The notes below the pieces were generated by a model, which searched no databases, had not been told where the DNA came from, and saw nothing but the letters and a program-made list of their open reading frames with translations. A stretch of DNA of 37,401 nt from assembly GCA_026400375.1 (NCBI GenBank), contig JAPLPG010000285.1, positions 1-37,401 of the forward strand, written 5' to 3'. Positions 26,880-34,954 of the stretch are shown piece after piece. The first letter of the stretch is position 1; each line of letters starts with the position of its first letter. A program made the position numbers and the translations under genes. This DNA is from Novosphingobium sp. GTDB lineage: Bacteria; Pseudomonadota; Alphaproteobacteria; Sphingomonadales; Sphingomonadaceae.

Positions 26880-27218
26880 ATGCCTCTTTCCACTGACGTG
26901 CCGACCGGGCCGCTTGCGCTGACACGCCCGGCCGATCGTTCGGACAAGCCGCATCTGCCGGTGCGGGGCGATCTGGCGCACATCGGGCTGGCGGGCCGAT
27001 ACTTCGTTCCGCACTATGCCGTGCCCATGCCGCACGTGGTCAAGGCCGAACGCGCGTTGCGCGCTGCGGGCAAGGCCGAGGGCGAGGCCTTGCGCACGCT
27101 GGCGGCAGACGAAGTGTTCGACGTGCTCGATATCTCCGGCGGCTGGGCCTGGGGCCAGGCTCGGGCCGATCTGCTGGTCGGCTATGTCGAACTTGCCCAG
27201 CTGGAGCCTTGCCCATGA
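26880..27218 (+). CDS. stand-alone SH3-type (NlpC/P60-associated) protein
   Basis: A 112-aa protein made almost entirely of one bacterial SH3-like domain: LPVRGDLAHIGLAGRYFVPH, PMPHVVKAERALRAAGK and DVLDISGGWAWGQARADLLV then GYVELAQLE. This module is the N-terminal SH3 part of C40 (NlpC/P60) cell-wall peptidases of sphingomonads, where a catalytic domain should follow. Here a stop comes at once and overlaps the argC start as ATGA. It may be a natural SH3-only protein or a peptidase that lost its enzyme part. A longer form from ATG 26793, overlapping the aminopeptidase stop, is possible. No signal peptide is seen. Confidence 0.68.
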   Translation: MPLSTDVPTGPLALTRPADRSDKPHLPVRGDLAHIGLAGRYFVPHYAVPMPHVVKAERALRAAGKAEGEALRTLAADEVFDVLDISGGWAWGQARADLLVGYVELAQLEPCP

Positions 27219-28144
27219 CCACTTCGGTATTCATCGACGGCGCAGCAGGCACGACCGGCCTCGAGATTGCCGACCGCCTGGGCGGGCGCAGCGAATTCGC
27301 GCTGATCGCGCTCGACGATGCACGACGCAAGGACGATGCGGCGCGGGCAGAGGCAATCAACGACGCTGACGTTGTAATCCTGTGCCTTCCCGATGATGCC
27401 GCGCGCGATGCCGTGGCGATGATCCGCAACGACCGGACCCGGGTGATCGACGCATCGACCGCGCACCGCGTTGCCGATGGCTGGACGTATGGCTTCCCCG
27501 AACTTGTCGGGCGTGAAGCCGTGGCCCAGTCGCGGCGGGTTTCGAATCCGGGCTGCTATCCCACCGGGTTTCTCGCCCTGCTGGCGCCGCTTGTTCATAA
27601 CGGGCTGCTGCCTTCGGCGTGGCCCTATACCTGCACCGGCGTGTCCGGCTATTCGGGCGGTGGCAAGGCGCTTATCAAGCGGTTCGAGGACGATGGCGAT
27701 ATCGCCTGGCGCGGCTATGGCCTGAGCTTCGGGCACAAGCACGTGCCGGAGATGCAACGCTATGCTGGCCTTGCGATCGCACCCCTGTTCAGCCCTGCGG
27801 TGGTTCCCGCACACCGCGGCATGGTGGTGGAAGTGCTGCTGCCGCTGAGCGTGATGCCCGGCAATGTACCCGCCGAACTGCTGCGCGCGGCGCTGACGCA
27901 GTTCTATGGTGAATCGCGGATCGTGACCGTGGCGCAGGAGCCGCCGGCCGAAGGCGAGTTGCTGCTGCGCGGCTCGATGGAGCCGTGGGACGGGCTGAGG
28001 CTGCACGTGATGGGCAGCGCCGATGGCGAACAGGCGCGACTGGTTGCAGTGCTCGACAATCTGGGCAAGGGCGCCAGCGGCGCTGCCGTGCAGACCCTGA
28101 ACCTGATGGCGGGACTGGACGAGACCGCCGGCCTGCGCGTCTAA
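27215..28144 (+). CDS. argC: N-acetyl-gamma-glutamyl-phosphate reductase, short type
   Basis: ArgC reduces N-acetylglutamyl-5-phosphate to the semialdehyde, third step of arginine synthesis. The 309-aa protein starts with the NADP motif FIDGAAGTTGLEIADRLGG, has the catalytic-cysteine motif RVSNPGCYPTGFLALLAPLV, the GYSGGGKALI loop and SFGHKHVPEMQRYAG. Size and motifs are those of the short (type 2) ArgC. The ATG at 27215 overlaps the SH3 gene stop; an in-frame TTG six bases earlier is unlikely. Transcription appears to run on from the aminopeptidase and SH3 genes. Confidence 0.94.
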   Translation: MTTSVFIDGAAGTTGLEIADRLGGRSEFALIALDDARRKDDAARAEAINDADVVILCLPDDAARDAVAMIRNDRTRVIDASTAHRVADGWTYGFPELVGREAVAQSRRVSNPGCYPTGFLALLAPLVHNGLLPSAWPYTCTGVSGYSGGGKALIKRFEDDGDIAWRGYGLSFGHKHVPEMQRYAGLAIAPLFSPAVVPAHRGMVVEVLLPLSVMPGNVPAELLRAALTQFYGESRIVTVAQEPPAEGELLLRGSMEPWDGLRLHVMGSADGEQARLVAVLDNLGKGASGAAVQTLNLMAGLDETAGLRV

Positions 28145-28240
28145 AACGTCCTGAATCCGAAGTTCGAAGTTGAGCCTCACGGTCGGGTGGCCGGGGGGTG
28201 CGGCCATGCCTGTCGATCGGTTGTGCGGGTTCGTCGCCAT

Positions 28241-28273
28241 AAAAAGCGGGGCGGCATCGTGAGATGCCGCCCC
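28241..28273 (-). terminator. intrinsic terminator between argC and the TonB receptor gene
   Basis: A perfect 11-base stem (28248-28258 with 28263-28273) has a GTGA loop. On the minus strand it is followed by GCTTTTT, which makes it a good terminator for the TonB receptor gene. On the plus strand it is followed only by a weak TTCAGTTT run and may also stop argC transcripts. Confidence 0.85.
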
Positions 28274-28320
28274 TTCAGTTTGATGCGTGACGTAGGGACT
28301 ACAGTCACGCGGGACTTGGA

Positions 28321-28421
28321 GCGTTTTCAAAGCAGGTGGAATCACCTGCTGACTCGGAAAACGCGGTAAAACAAGAATCTAAAGCAGCTGGGCCGATGCA
28401 GTCGCATCGGAATCTGCTTTA
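28321..28421. repeat. two-hairpin interspersed repeat at the 3' end of the TonB receptor gene
   Basis: Two nested palindromes stand side by side. The first pairs GCGTTTTC with GAAAACGC around an inner GCAGGTG/CACCTGC stem (28321-28364). The second pairs TAAAGCAG with CTGCTTTA around an inner CCGATGC/GCATCGG stem (28380-28421). Elements of this two-part build are a known kind of dispersed repeat in sphingomonads (from memory, not searched). The right edge contains the stop codon of the TonB receptor gene. Confidence 0.75.
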
Positions 28422-31400
28422 GAAGTCGGCCTGGAAGCCAACCTTGAAGTAACGACCGAGGATGCCCTGACCGCCCTGGATCGGGTTGTAGAGGTAGGCA
28501 CCATACGTCACGACATCGACCGGCGGCATGTTGTCGAACAGGTTCAGCGCGGTCAGCGACAGCGTGAAGCGATCGTTGACCTTGAAGCGGGTCTGCAGAT
28601 CGAAGGTGATGTAGCGCGGCACGTCGCAGCCGGTGGGGCTGAAGCCGGGGTTCAGGCCGCAGTCCTTGTAGTCGGTGCCCTGGTCCATGGCCGAGAGATT
28701 GTAGCCGCCGAAGTAGTTTACGGTGGTGTTCAATTCCACGTTATCGTCGAACTGCAAGCCGTTGAGCCAGTACCCGTGCCACTTCGGAGTGCCCGAACCT
28801 GCGGTCAGGTTGAAGTTGCCGAGCGTGCCGTCGTAGCGTTCAAGCCCGCCACCGCTGGCCGTGAGATCCGATTCCAGCTTCAGGATGTAGCTGGCTTCGA
28901 GGTGGCTGGTGAACTGGATCGAATCGGTCAGGCGAACCCGGCCATCGATCTGGAAGTCCAGACCCGAAACCCGCTGCGTATCCGCATTGATCTGCTGCGC
29001 CTGGATAAAGGCGATGCGCGGCGTTGCGTTGGGAAAGTCGGGGCTGACGGCATCCGGGATCACGGTGTAACCGTCGGGAATGGCCTGGCCGCTGTAGTAG
29101 GCGGCAAGAGCCGGCGTGTTGGACGGCGTCGTGATCACGCCCGTCTTCTTGATGTTGTAGTAGTCCACCGAGAAGCTGAGGTTGCGGATCGGCTCGAAGA
29201 ATACGCCAGCGGTGAAGCTGCGCGACTTTTCGGGCTGCAGGTTGGGTGACGCCAGCGTGGTCTGGCCATACGAACCCGAACGGATGTAGGTCGGGCAGGT
29301 GCTGTAGCCGTTCGGACCATCGCCGGTGTTGCAACCATACTGCGCCAGATAGGCATTGTTGAAGTTGCTGACCGAGTTGGTCACGAAGCCCGTGGTCGGC
29401 AGGGCGTTGGCCTCACCGAACGACGGAATGCGGAAGCCGCGCGAGTACGTGCCGCGGATCAGCAGCTGGTCGATCGGCTTGAACTTGATCCCTGCCTTGG
29501 GCGAGAACGCATCCTGTCCGCTCGAATACTTGTCGTAGCGGCCCGATACGTTGACTTCGACCTGGTCGAGGACCGGCGCATTGGCTTCGAAGAAGCCCGA
29601 GTAGACCCAGCGGCTGCCCTTGGTGCCGAAGGCGTTGAGCGTGAAGTAGCGCTGCGTCGGGCCGAAGTAGTCGGGGTTGCCGGAAGGCGCGTCGACCGCT
29701 TCGTAGCGAGCGCCGGCACCAACCGCGATCTGCAGCGGTCCGCCGGGCAGCTGGAACAGATCCGTGCCAAGCGTGCCCTGGAACTGGATCTGGTCCGACG
29801 TTGCGTTCAGCCTTTGCGTCGGCCGAACGAAATCGTTCTGGGCCTGCGTGTTCTGCGTGGGATCGACGAAGTTGTAGGTCCCGCGCGCAATGGCCGACAG
29901 CAGGTTGGCAATGTAGACATAGCCGACCTGCGTGCGCTGCAGGTCGTTGTGCATCGCCGTCGCGCCGAAATCGAAGTTGATGTTGTCAGTCAGGTCGCCC
30001 TTGATGCCGATGGCACCGCGATAGGCACGATTGCGCGTTTCGTTGTAGGTTGCCTGGTCGAACAGGCGGCCCTGGATGCGCGCAAGCTGTCCGGCTGCGG
30101 CAAACGGGTTGTTCGGGTTCAGCGTGCCGTTGGTGGCGTTGCAACCGGTGTTGAGGCCGCTCGCATCGCCGACGCCATTGGCGCAGACGAAGACCGGCAG
30201 CGTCAGCTGGAACGAGCCGGGGGCGCGCGTGGCCGAGTTGGTCGAGGTCGAGAAGCCGGGGAACAGGATGCCCGCGTTGGCATTGACCGCGATGCGCTCT
30301 GGCAGGCCGGTGTAGGACGACTTGCTCTGGACGAAGTTGAATTCGCCATACGCTTCGATGCTGTCGCTAAGCGCTGCCGTCACGCGTCCCGAAACGCCCC
30401 AGCGTTCGATATCCGGCTGGATAACGCCATAACGCCGGGTGATGTCGGTCGTGCAGGTGGACAGGGGGGCTGATGCGTTGGCAGCAATCTGCGCCGGCGT
30501 CAGGTTGTAGGGGCTGTCGCAGCCAACGGTGTTGAGCAGCTGGAAACGGCCCAGCGCGGTCGTGTTGGTCGGATCATAAGGGCGGACCAGCAGCGGGCCA
30601 CCGGTGCCGGTGAAGCTGGTGGCGGTTGGCGAATTGAGCCGGTCATCGCTGCCGCAATCGCCATCGGGCGAGCAGACGCCGCGCTGATCATCGGTGTTGA
30701 AAGGATATTCGCGGTCGCGGTTCATCAGCTTCTTGCTGCGGTAGTAGAAGCCCGAGACGTAGGCGTTGTAGCCATTTTCCGCGATGTCGCCAACGCCGGC
30801 CGTCAGCGACAGGCGGTACTGCGGGGCATCGCCGCGTTCGGACACGCCGGCTTCGCCGCGTGCGCGCACGCCCTTGAATTCACGCTTGGTGATAATGTTG
30901 ACCACGCCGGCGATCGCATCGGCACCGTAGGACGAAGAGGCGCCGTCACGCAGGATTTCAACGCGGTCGACGATGTCGTCCGGAATGGTGTTGAGGTCGA
31001 CGAAGTTGCGCGAGCCGTCATCGGCGAGCGGGTAGTAGGCAGCGCGCATGCCATCGAACAGCACCAGGGTGGAGTTCGTCGAAAGGCCGCGAAGCGAAAT
31101 GGCCGATGCGCCTGCAGCGAAAGCGCCATTGGCGGTGAACGAGTTGGTCAGCGCCGGGCCATTGTTGGCAGCAAGCGACTGCAAGCCTTCCTGGACGGTC
31201 GAAATGCCGCGCTGGTCGAGGTTGTCCTGCGTAACGGTCGTGACCGGCGAGACAGTCTCGGTATCGGTGCGGCGCAGGATTGAGCCGGTGACGACGATGG
31301 CCTGGCCATCACCGCAGCTGGGATCATCGGGTTGCGTGCTGCAATCGACGCCTTGCGGGGCGGCGGCCGTCGTGGCGTCCTGTGCCGAGGCGGCGGTGGA

Positions 31401-31469
31401 GATCAGCGCGAAGCCCATCGCCAGCGGTGTTGCGCCCGACCGGAGCGCGGAAAGATACTTCATGTTCAC
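28419..31469 (-). CDS. TonB-dependent outer-membrane receptor
   Basis: A protein of about 1016 aa. The signal peptide (LSALRSGATPLAMGFALIST, cleavage after ASA) is followed by a short Cys-containing segment, the TonB box region with AIVVTGSILRR, the plug domain (ISTVQEGLQSLAANNG, LRGLSTNSTLVLFDGMR and VDRVEILRDGASSSYGADAI) and the beta-barrel, ending YFKVGFQADF with terminal Phe. The type is the sphingomonad receptor for unknown, often sugar, peptide or metal-complex substrates. Start choice: GTG at 31469 has AGAGGA seven bases ahead; the ATG two codons later (31463) is the alternative. The frame is open much further upstream but without family sequence. The stop lies in a dispersed repeat. 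Confidence 0.9.
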   Translation of the reverse strand: MNMKYLSALRSGATPLAMGFALISTAASAQDATTAAAPQGVDCSTQPDDPSCGDGQAIVVTGSILRRTDTETVSPVTTVTQDNLDQRGISTVQEGLQSLAANNGPALTNSFTANGAFAAGASAISLRGLSTNSTLVLFDGMRAAYYPLADDGSRNFVDLNTIPDDIVDRVEILRDGASSSYGADAIAGVVNIITKREFKGVRARGEAGVSERGDAPQYRLSLTAGVGDIAENGYNAYVSGFYYRSKKLMNRDREYPFNTDDQRGVCSPDGDCGSDDRLNSPTATSFTGTGGPLLVRPYDPTNTTALGRFQLLNTVGCDSPYNLTPAQIAANASAPLSTCTTDITRRYGVIQPDIERWGVSGRVTAALSDSIEAYGEFNFVQSKSSYTGLPERIAVNANAGILFPGFSTSTNSATRAPGSFQLTLPVFVCANGVGDASGLNTGCNATNGTLNPNNPFAAAGQLARIQGRLFDQATYNETRNRAYRGAIGIKGDLTDNINFDFGATAMHNDLQRTQVGYVYIANLLSAIARGTYNFVDPTQNTQAQNDFVRPTQRLNATSDQIQFQGTLGTDLFQLPGGPLQIAVGAGARYEAVDAPSGNPDYFGPTQRYFTLNAFGTKGSRWVYSGFFEANAPVLDQVEVNVSGRYDKYSSGQDAFSPKAGIKFKPIDQLLIRGTYSRGFRIPSFGEANALPTTGFVTNSVSNFNNAYLAQYGCNTGDGPNGYSTCPTYIRSGSYGQTTLASPNLQPEKSRSFTAGVFFEPIRNLSFSVDYYNIKKTGVITTPSNTPALAAYYSGQAIPDGYTVIPDAVSPDFPNATPRIAFIQAQQINADTQRVSGLDFQIDGRVRLTDSIQFTSHLEASYILKLESDLTASGGGLERYDGTLGNFNLTAGSGTPKWHGYWLNGLQFDDNVELNTTVNYFGGYNLSAMDQGTDYKDCGLNPGFSPTGCDVPRYITFDLQTRFKVNDRFTLSLTALNLFDNMPPVDVVTYGAYLYNPIQGGQGILGRYFKVGFQADF

Positions 31470-32012
31470 GTGGCAGTCCTCTTGTCCTGAACCCCTGCCG
31501 CCATGAACTGGAGACAGGCTCTGCCACCCGGCTGCGGCGCCTTGGTTTAGTGCGGCAAGCCATAGCGTCGGCGGCAGAGAAGCCCCTGTTTGGCTAGGCA
31601 AACCCACGCTTTCAAACGTGAAAGGAAGATTGTGGCTATTACGCCAGCTGGTGTTGTGAGCCTGCAACAAGGCATTGAAAGTCGGTCGAAAAAACACCTC
31701 GGCAACGCTTCGTCGCAAATTGGAATTTATTGAAACATAACCTTCGTTAACGTAATTTTTAATTGCTGAAGAAACCATCGTGGGCTTGATATCTTGCGCC
31801 CGGATGACGCTCTGCGATCCGTCGCGGCGCGATCTGATGCTCCGGCACTTTCGAGGACGGAATTTGTTCCCTGAAAAACGTGATTGCCGTGGAAAAATGC
31901 GGTGAATTGAAGGACCTATGCCACGGCCATGCACGATCGGTGACCATCACAAGGATATCCGCGTGGTTGCGCTCGCCATCGCTTGCCACTGATCCTCACT
32001 CTTCCGCGCAAC
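31470..32012. other. intergenic region without a recognisable gene
   Basis: About 540 bases upstream of the TonB receptor gene. The middle part (about 31690-31780) is notably AT-rich for this genome and probably holds the receptor's promoter, although no clear -35/-10 pair could be chosen. Short open frames exist on both strands, but none has a ribosome site with protein-like sequence, and no RNA gene was recognised. Confidence 0.6.
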
Positions 32013-32050
32013 AAAAAAGGCCCGCGCTCCTTGCGGAGGCGGGCCTTTTT
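32013..32050. terminator. intrinsic terminator downstream of the ferredoxin gene
   Basis: GGCCCGC (32019-32025) pairs with GCGGGCC (32039-32045), extended by an inner CTCC/GGAG stem. A run of six A precedes it and five T follow, so it works on either strand. It lies 22 bases beyond the ferredoxin stop. Confidence 0.88.
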
Positions 32051-32072
32051 GTCTGCACAAGGCCGGTGAAGA

Positions 32073-32390
32073 TCAGTCTTCCGGTGCGATCGTCACGCGC
32101 AGGCCTTCGAGCGCGCTCGTCAACTGCACCTGGCACGACAGGCGCGAGGTTTCGTTGCGATGGTCCGAGCTGTCGAGCAGGTCGTTCTCGTCTTCGCTCA
32201 TCGGCGAAACCTTGTCGGCAAAGGCGGGATCGACATAGACGTGACACGTGGCGCACGAGCAGCAGCCGCCGCACAGGGCCAGCAGTTCGTCAAACCCGTT
32301 GTCGCGGATCGCTTCCATCACCGAAAGGCCGGCATCGGCTTCTACAGTCGTTTCTTCACCAGCACGATTGACAACCACGATCTTCGGCAT
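32073..32390 (-). CDS. [2Fe-2S] ferredoxin, adrenodoxin/putidaredoxin type
   Basis: A 105-aa electron carrier. Its cluster ligands are visible as Cys40, Cys46 and Cys49 in [16 protein letters not shown] and Cys86 in SRLSCQVQL, the spacing of the adrenodoxin/putidaredoxin class that serves cytochrome P450 or Rieske oxygenase systems, or iron-sulfur assembly. An extra Cys (43 or 44) is also present in the loop. The neighbouring [10 protein letters not shown] segment is typical. No partner oxygenase or reductase gene is nearby, so the partner is unknown. It is monocistronic on the minus strand with its own terminator. Confidence 0.9.
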   Translation of the reverse strand: MPKIVVVNRAGEETTVEADAGLSVMEAIRDNGFDELLALCGGCCSCATCHVYVDPAFADKVSPMSEDENDLLDSSDHRNETSRLSCQVQLTSALEGLRVTIAPED

Positions 32391-32526
32391 CGTCCGTTCT
32401 CCAAATATGGCGATGGGCCTAGCGCAATCCCCGCGCCCCCTGTTCGCCCTTGGACCGGGCTGCTATCGCGCCATTCCGGCTTTGGCAACTGCCGATCCGG
32501 TCAAATCACGGATGCGGAGTAATAGG

Positions 32527-33133
32527 GTGGGACTTTCAAGCGAGGCAATCCGCGAGGGGCTCGATCTCATTGCCGCCCGCTCGCCCGGCATGGCCACGGC
32601 GATCGCCCGCGTCGGCTATCCCGAACCGCGCATCCGCGAAACCGGCTACCGCACGCTGCTGCGCACAATCGTCGGTCAGCAGGTGAGCGTGGCGGCGGCA
32701 GCGTCGGTCTGGGCCAAGCTGGAAGCCTTGCTGGGAGACGATATGCCGCCGCACGGCGGATTTCGATGCCTTGCGCGCCTGCGGCCTGTCCCGCCAGAAG
32801 CAGGGGTATGCGCGGTCGCTTTGCGAGCTGGTCGTTTCGGGCGGACTGGACCTCGCTGCGTTGCCATCAGATGACGAGACGGCGATTGCCGAACTGGTCA
32901 GGATCAAGGGGATCGGGCGCTGGTCGGCCGAGATCTACCTGCTGTTTGCCGAAGGGCGGCCCGACATCTGGCCGGCCGGCGATCTTGCAGTGCAGGTGGG
33001 GCTGGGGAAGCTGCTGGGCCTTGCCGAGCGCCCAAGCGAAAAGGACACCCGCGCGCTGGCCGAACAATGGCGCCCCCATCGCGGTGCGGCGGCGATCTTC
33101 ACCTGGCATTGCTATAACAACCCGGCGCTGTAA
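32527..33133 (+). pseudogene. DNA-3-methyladenine glycosylase, AlkA type, frameshifted
   Basis: AlkA-type enzymes remove alkylated bases from DNA. The first half, from GTG 32527 with GGAG seven bases ahead, reads LSSEAIREGLDLIAARSPGM, TLLRTIVGQQVSVAAAASVW and LEALLGDDMPP. Near 32752-32762 the frame changes. The second half reads ADFDALRACGLSRQKQGYAR, the helix-hairpin-helix LVRIKGIGRWSAEIYLLF and the catalytic Asp in WPAGDLAVQ, ending at 33133. Both halves are well conserved and need a one-base gain (or equivalent) at the junction, perhaps with loss of a few codons. As written, no full enzyme is made. The gene stands 29 bases before the SDR gene. Confidence 0.85.
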
Positions 33134-33162
33134 TCTGCTGCTGACAATAATGTGAGCAGGGG

Positions 33163-33972
33163 ATGGCAGTGGCGGGAAGGACGATCTTCATCACGGGCGG
33201 CGCGTCGGGCATCGGCCGCGCCGTGGCGCAGCGCTTCGCACAGGGTGGCTGGTTCGTCGGTCTTGCCGATGTGGACGAGGAAGGCATGGCGCAAACTGCC
33301 GCGCTGCTGCCGCCTGCGCAAAGCTCCTGCCACAAGCTCGACGTGCGCGATCGCGCGGCATGGGACCAGGCGCTGACCGATTGCGCCAGGGCATCGGGCG
33401 GGCGCATCGATGCGGTGTTCAACAATGCCGGCATTCCGATCGGCGGCGCGATCGTTGATCTGACGAAGGACGAAATCGAGCGCACGCTCGACATAAACCT
33501 CAAGGGCGTGATCTTCGGCGCACAGGCAGCCTACCCGTGGCTCAAGGCGAGCGGGCCGGGATCGTGCCTGCTCAACACCGCCAGCGCGGCGGGCATCTAC
33601 GGCTCGCCCGGAGCCTCGGTCTATTCCGCCACCAAGTTCGGCGTGCGCGCCATCACCGAATCGCTCGATGGCGAATGGGCCGAGGACGGGATCGCCGTGC
33701 GAGACCTGATGCCCAGCTTCATCGAAACCCCGCTGCTGGACAAGGCCCCCAACCGCGCCAGCAACGAAGACATCCGCACCCGCGTGCTGGGCGCCGGCCT
33801 CGAACTCACCCCGGTGAGCGAAGTGGCCGAAGCGGCGTGGGCTGCAGTGCACGGGACCCGGCTGCACACCGTGGTCGGCAAGACCGCCCGAAAACTGGCC
33901 TTCGCCTCCCGCTGGATGCCGGGCGCGCTGCGGAAGCAGATGCGGTCATCGGCAAAGCCACTGGGGAAGTAG
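33163..33972 (+). CDS. short-chain dehydrogenase/reductase (SDR)
   Basis: A 269-aa NAD(P)-dependent oxidoreductase. Visible are the cofactor motif TIFITGGASGIGRAVAQRF, Asp in LADVDEEG (suggesting NAD preference), LDVRD, NNAGIP, the catalytic Ser in LLNTASAAG, and the YSATKFGVRAI motif with Tyr and Lys. The C terminus is basic and not membrane-spanning. Substrate is unknown. A ribosome-site-like AGGGG abuts the ATG at 33163, so a GTG two codons later (33169), at better spacing, may be the true start. It is probably cotranscribed with the glycosylase gene. Confidence 0.88.
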   Translation: MAVAGRTIFITGGASGIGRAVAQRFAQGGWFVGLADVDEEGMAQTAALLPPAQSSCHKLDVRDRAAWDQALTDCARASGGRIDAVFNNAGIPIGGAIVDLTKDEIERTLDINLKGVIFGAQAAYPWLKASGPGSCLLNTASAAGIYGSPGASVYSATKFGVRAITESLDGEWAEDGIAVRDLMPSFIETPLLDKAPNRASNEDIRTRVLGAGLELTPVSEVAEAAWAAVHGTRLHTVVGKTARKLAFASRWMPGALRKQMRSSAKPLGK

Positions 33973-34009
33973 GGGCTGGTGCCCAACGCCAGAAATGCAC
34001 TCCTCCCTA

Positions 34010-34096
34010 CGTCATCCCGGGCTTGACCCGGGATCCCGCTCTTCTTTCGCGGCGCTCCCGCATAAAGCAGGACTCCGGATCAAGTCCGGGGTGACG
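34010..34096. repeat. interspersed palindromic repeat (CGTCATCCCGG type)
   Basis: The left arm begins CGTCATCCCGGGCTTGACCC at 34010 and the right arm ends CAAGTCCGGGGTGACG at 34096; the arms are imperfect reverse complements around a central 30 bases or so. This is a very common dispersed element in alphaproteobacteria (general knowledge). It differs in sequence from the elements at 4468 and 28321. Confidence 0.8.
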
Positions 34097-34212
34097 TCTC
34101 GTTTTAAGATTCGGCGTGAAGAACTTGGGCGACGGGAATTGGGTGGGAAGCGGGCTGGCGGGTTTCTAAGAATGAGGATCGCATAGCTGCCGCCTCCGAT
34201 GTCAGGGCACCG

Positions 34213-34665
34213 TTAGCGCAAAAGCTCATATGGGGATGTTAATACGCTGAACGTATTGAAAATTTTTGACGATAATAGCGCTTCTGAATTTTCACGAAGG
34301 CAGTAGTAATCTTCGGTGCTGCCATCGCCACGAGATATGCCAAGAGTGTAACATAGCGTTCCGGTTGCCCTGTCGCGGGTCACGGTGTTAGCTTTGTCAG
34401 TGAAGTCACTCCATAACCCTTCTGACAAACACTCTTCGGGCCATTCACGCCTGATGCGTGAGATTTCCGCAAACAGGAGACCTATAACACCCATTTCGAG
34501 CTCGAATGAATAGGAGCGCATAATATTTCGTCGCCACGGCAATCCTTTGATGGGATAGGTTAGCGTTGCCCCACAAGTAGCGGCTTCTTCGTCGCAGTCA
34601 AATTGGCAGCGCGCGAGCATGCTTGGCTCCCATCCGGGCCGAAAATAAAAAAGAAACCGTTTCAT
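34213..34665 (-). CDS. unrecognised 150-aa protein in lower-GC DNA
   Basis: I do not recognise this protein. It begins MKRFLFYFRPGWEPSMLARC and has five or more cysteines (positions about 20, 24, 31, 79, 104 and 121), no signal peptide and no clear membrane helix beyond a short GVIGLLFAEI stretch. Codon and base use are more AT-rich than in the neighbouring core genes, which hints at transfer. It lies on the same strand as, and 125 bases after, the gene fragment at 34791-34928. A small soluble immunity-type protein is one possibility, given that arrangement; this is inference only. Confidence 0.55.
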   Translation of the reverse strand: MKRFLFYFRPGWEPSMLARCQFDCDEEAATCGATLTYPIKGLPWRRNIMRSYSFELEMGVIGLLFAEISRIRREWPEECLSEGLWSDFTDKANTVTRDRATGTLCYTLGISRGDGSTEDYYCLRENSEALLSSKIFNTFSVLTSPYELLR

Positions 34666-34790
34666 GAAGCCATTATACTGAACACGCCAATGTCCGCTAC
34701 AGGGAAGCGGTGCAGTAGCTCTTCAAAGACTGCAACGACCTCGATTTGCGAACGGCGGCTTTGAAGCCAAGCAAAGGGCTTAGCGGAAGG

Positions 34791-34928
34791 TCAGCACGGT
34801 GTATCAGCAAATGGATAGGCCACCACCTGATACTGATCTTCGAACACAATGTAGCCAGGGTGTTGAGTGTGGAGCATCGACACTTGCAGGCCATATTTCT
34901 CTAGAATCCGCTGATACTCCGTAAGCAT
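34791..34928 (-). pseudogene. C-terminal fragment of a gene cut by the IS66-family element
   Basis: A 45-codon reading frame on the minus strand ends in TGA at 34791-34793. Its protein-like part reads EYQRILEKYGLQVSMLHTQ then HPGYIVFEDQYQVVAYPFAD and TPC. This has the look of a conserved domain end: the IVFEDQYQVVAYPFAD run is typical of a family C terminus. The upstream boundary with the insertion element is at 34920/34921; the only in-frame ATG (34928) lies within the element's end. So the 5' part of the original gene is missing or lies beyond the element. I recall similar ends in Rhs-like or effector proteins and in small hypothetical proteins, but cannot confirm this. Confidence 0.6.
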
Positions 34929-34954
34929 ACGCCGAGGACCGCGGCGAAGTTGGG

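Noticed and set aside
28181-28369. Possible small plus-strand gene in the argC-TonB gap
   Set aside because: It runs through a terminator and a dispersed palindromic repeat and has no ribosome site.
31470-31934. Upstream extension of the TonB receptor frame to 31934 as an N-terminal signalling domain
   Set aside because: The extra residues are not protein-like, the signal peptide begins at 31463-31469, and a ribosome site is placed there.
34697-34894. Minus-strand 65-codon open frame beginning MACKCRCSTLNTL
   Set aside because: It overlaps the fragment at 34791-34928 in another frame; the fragment frame has clearly more protein-like sequence.
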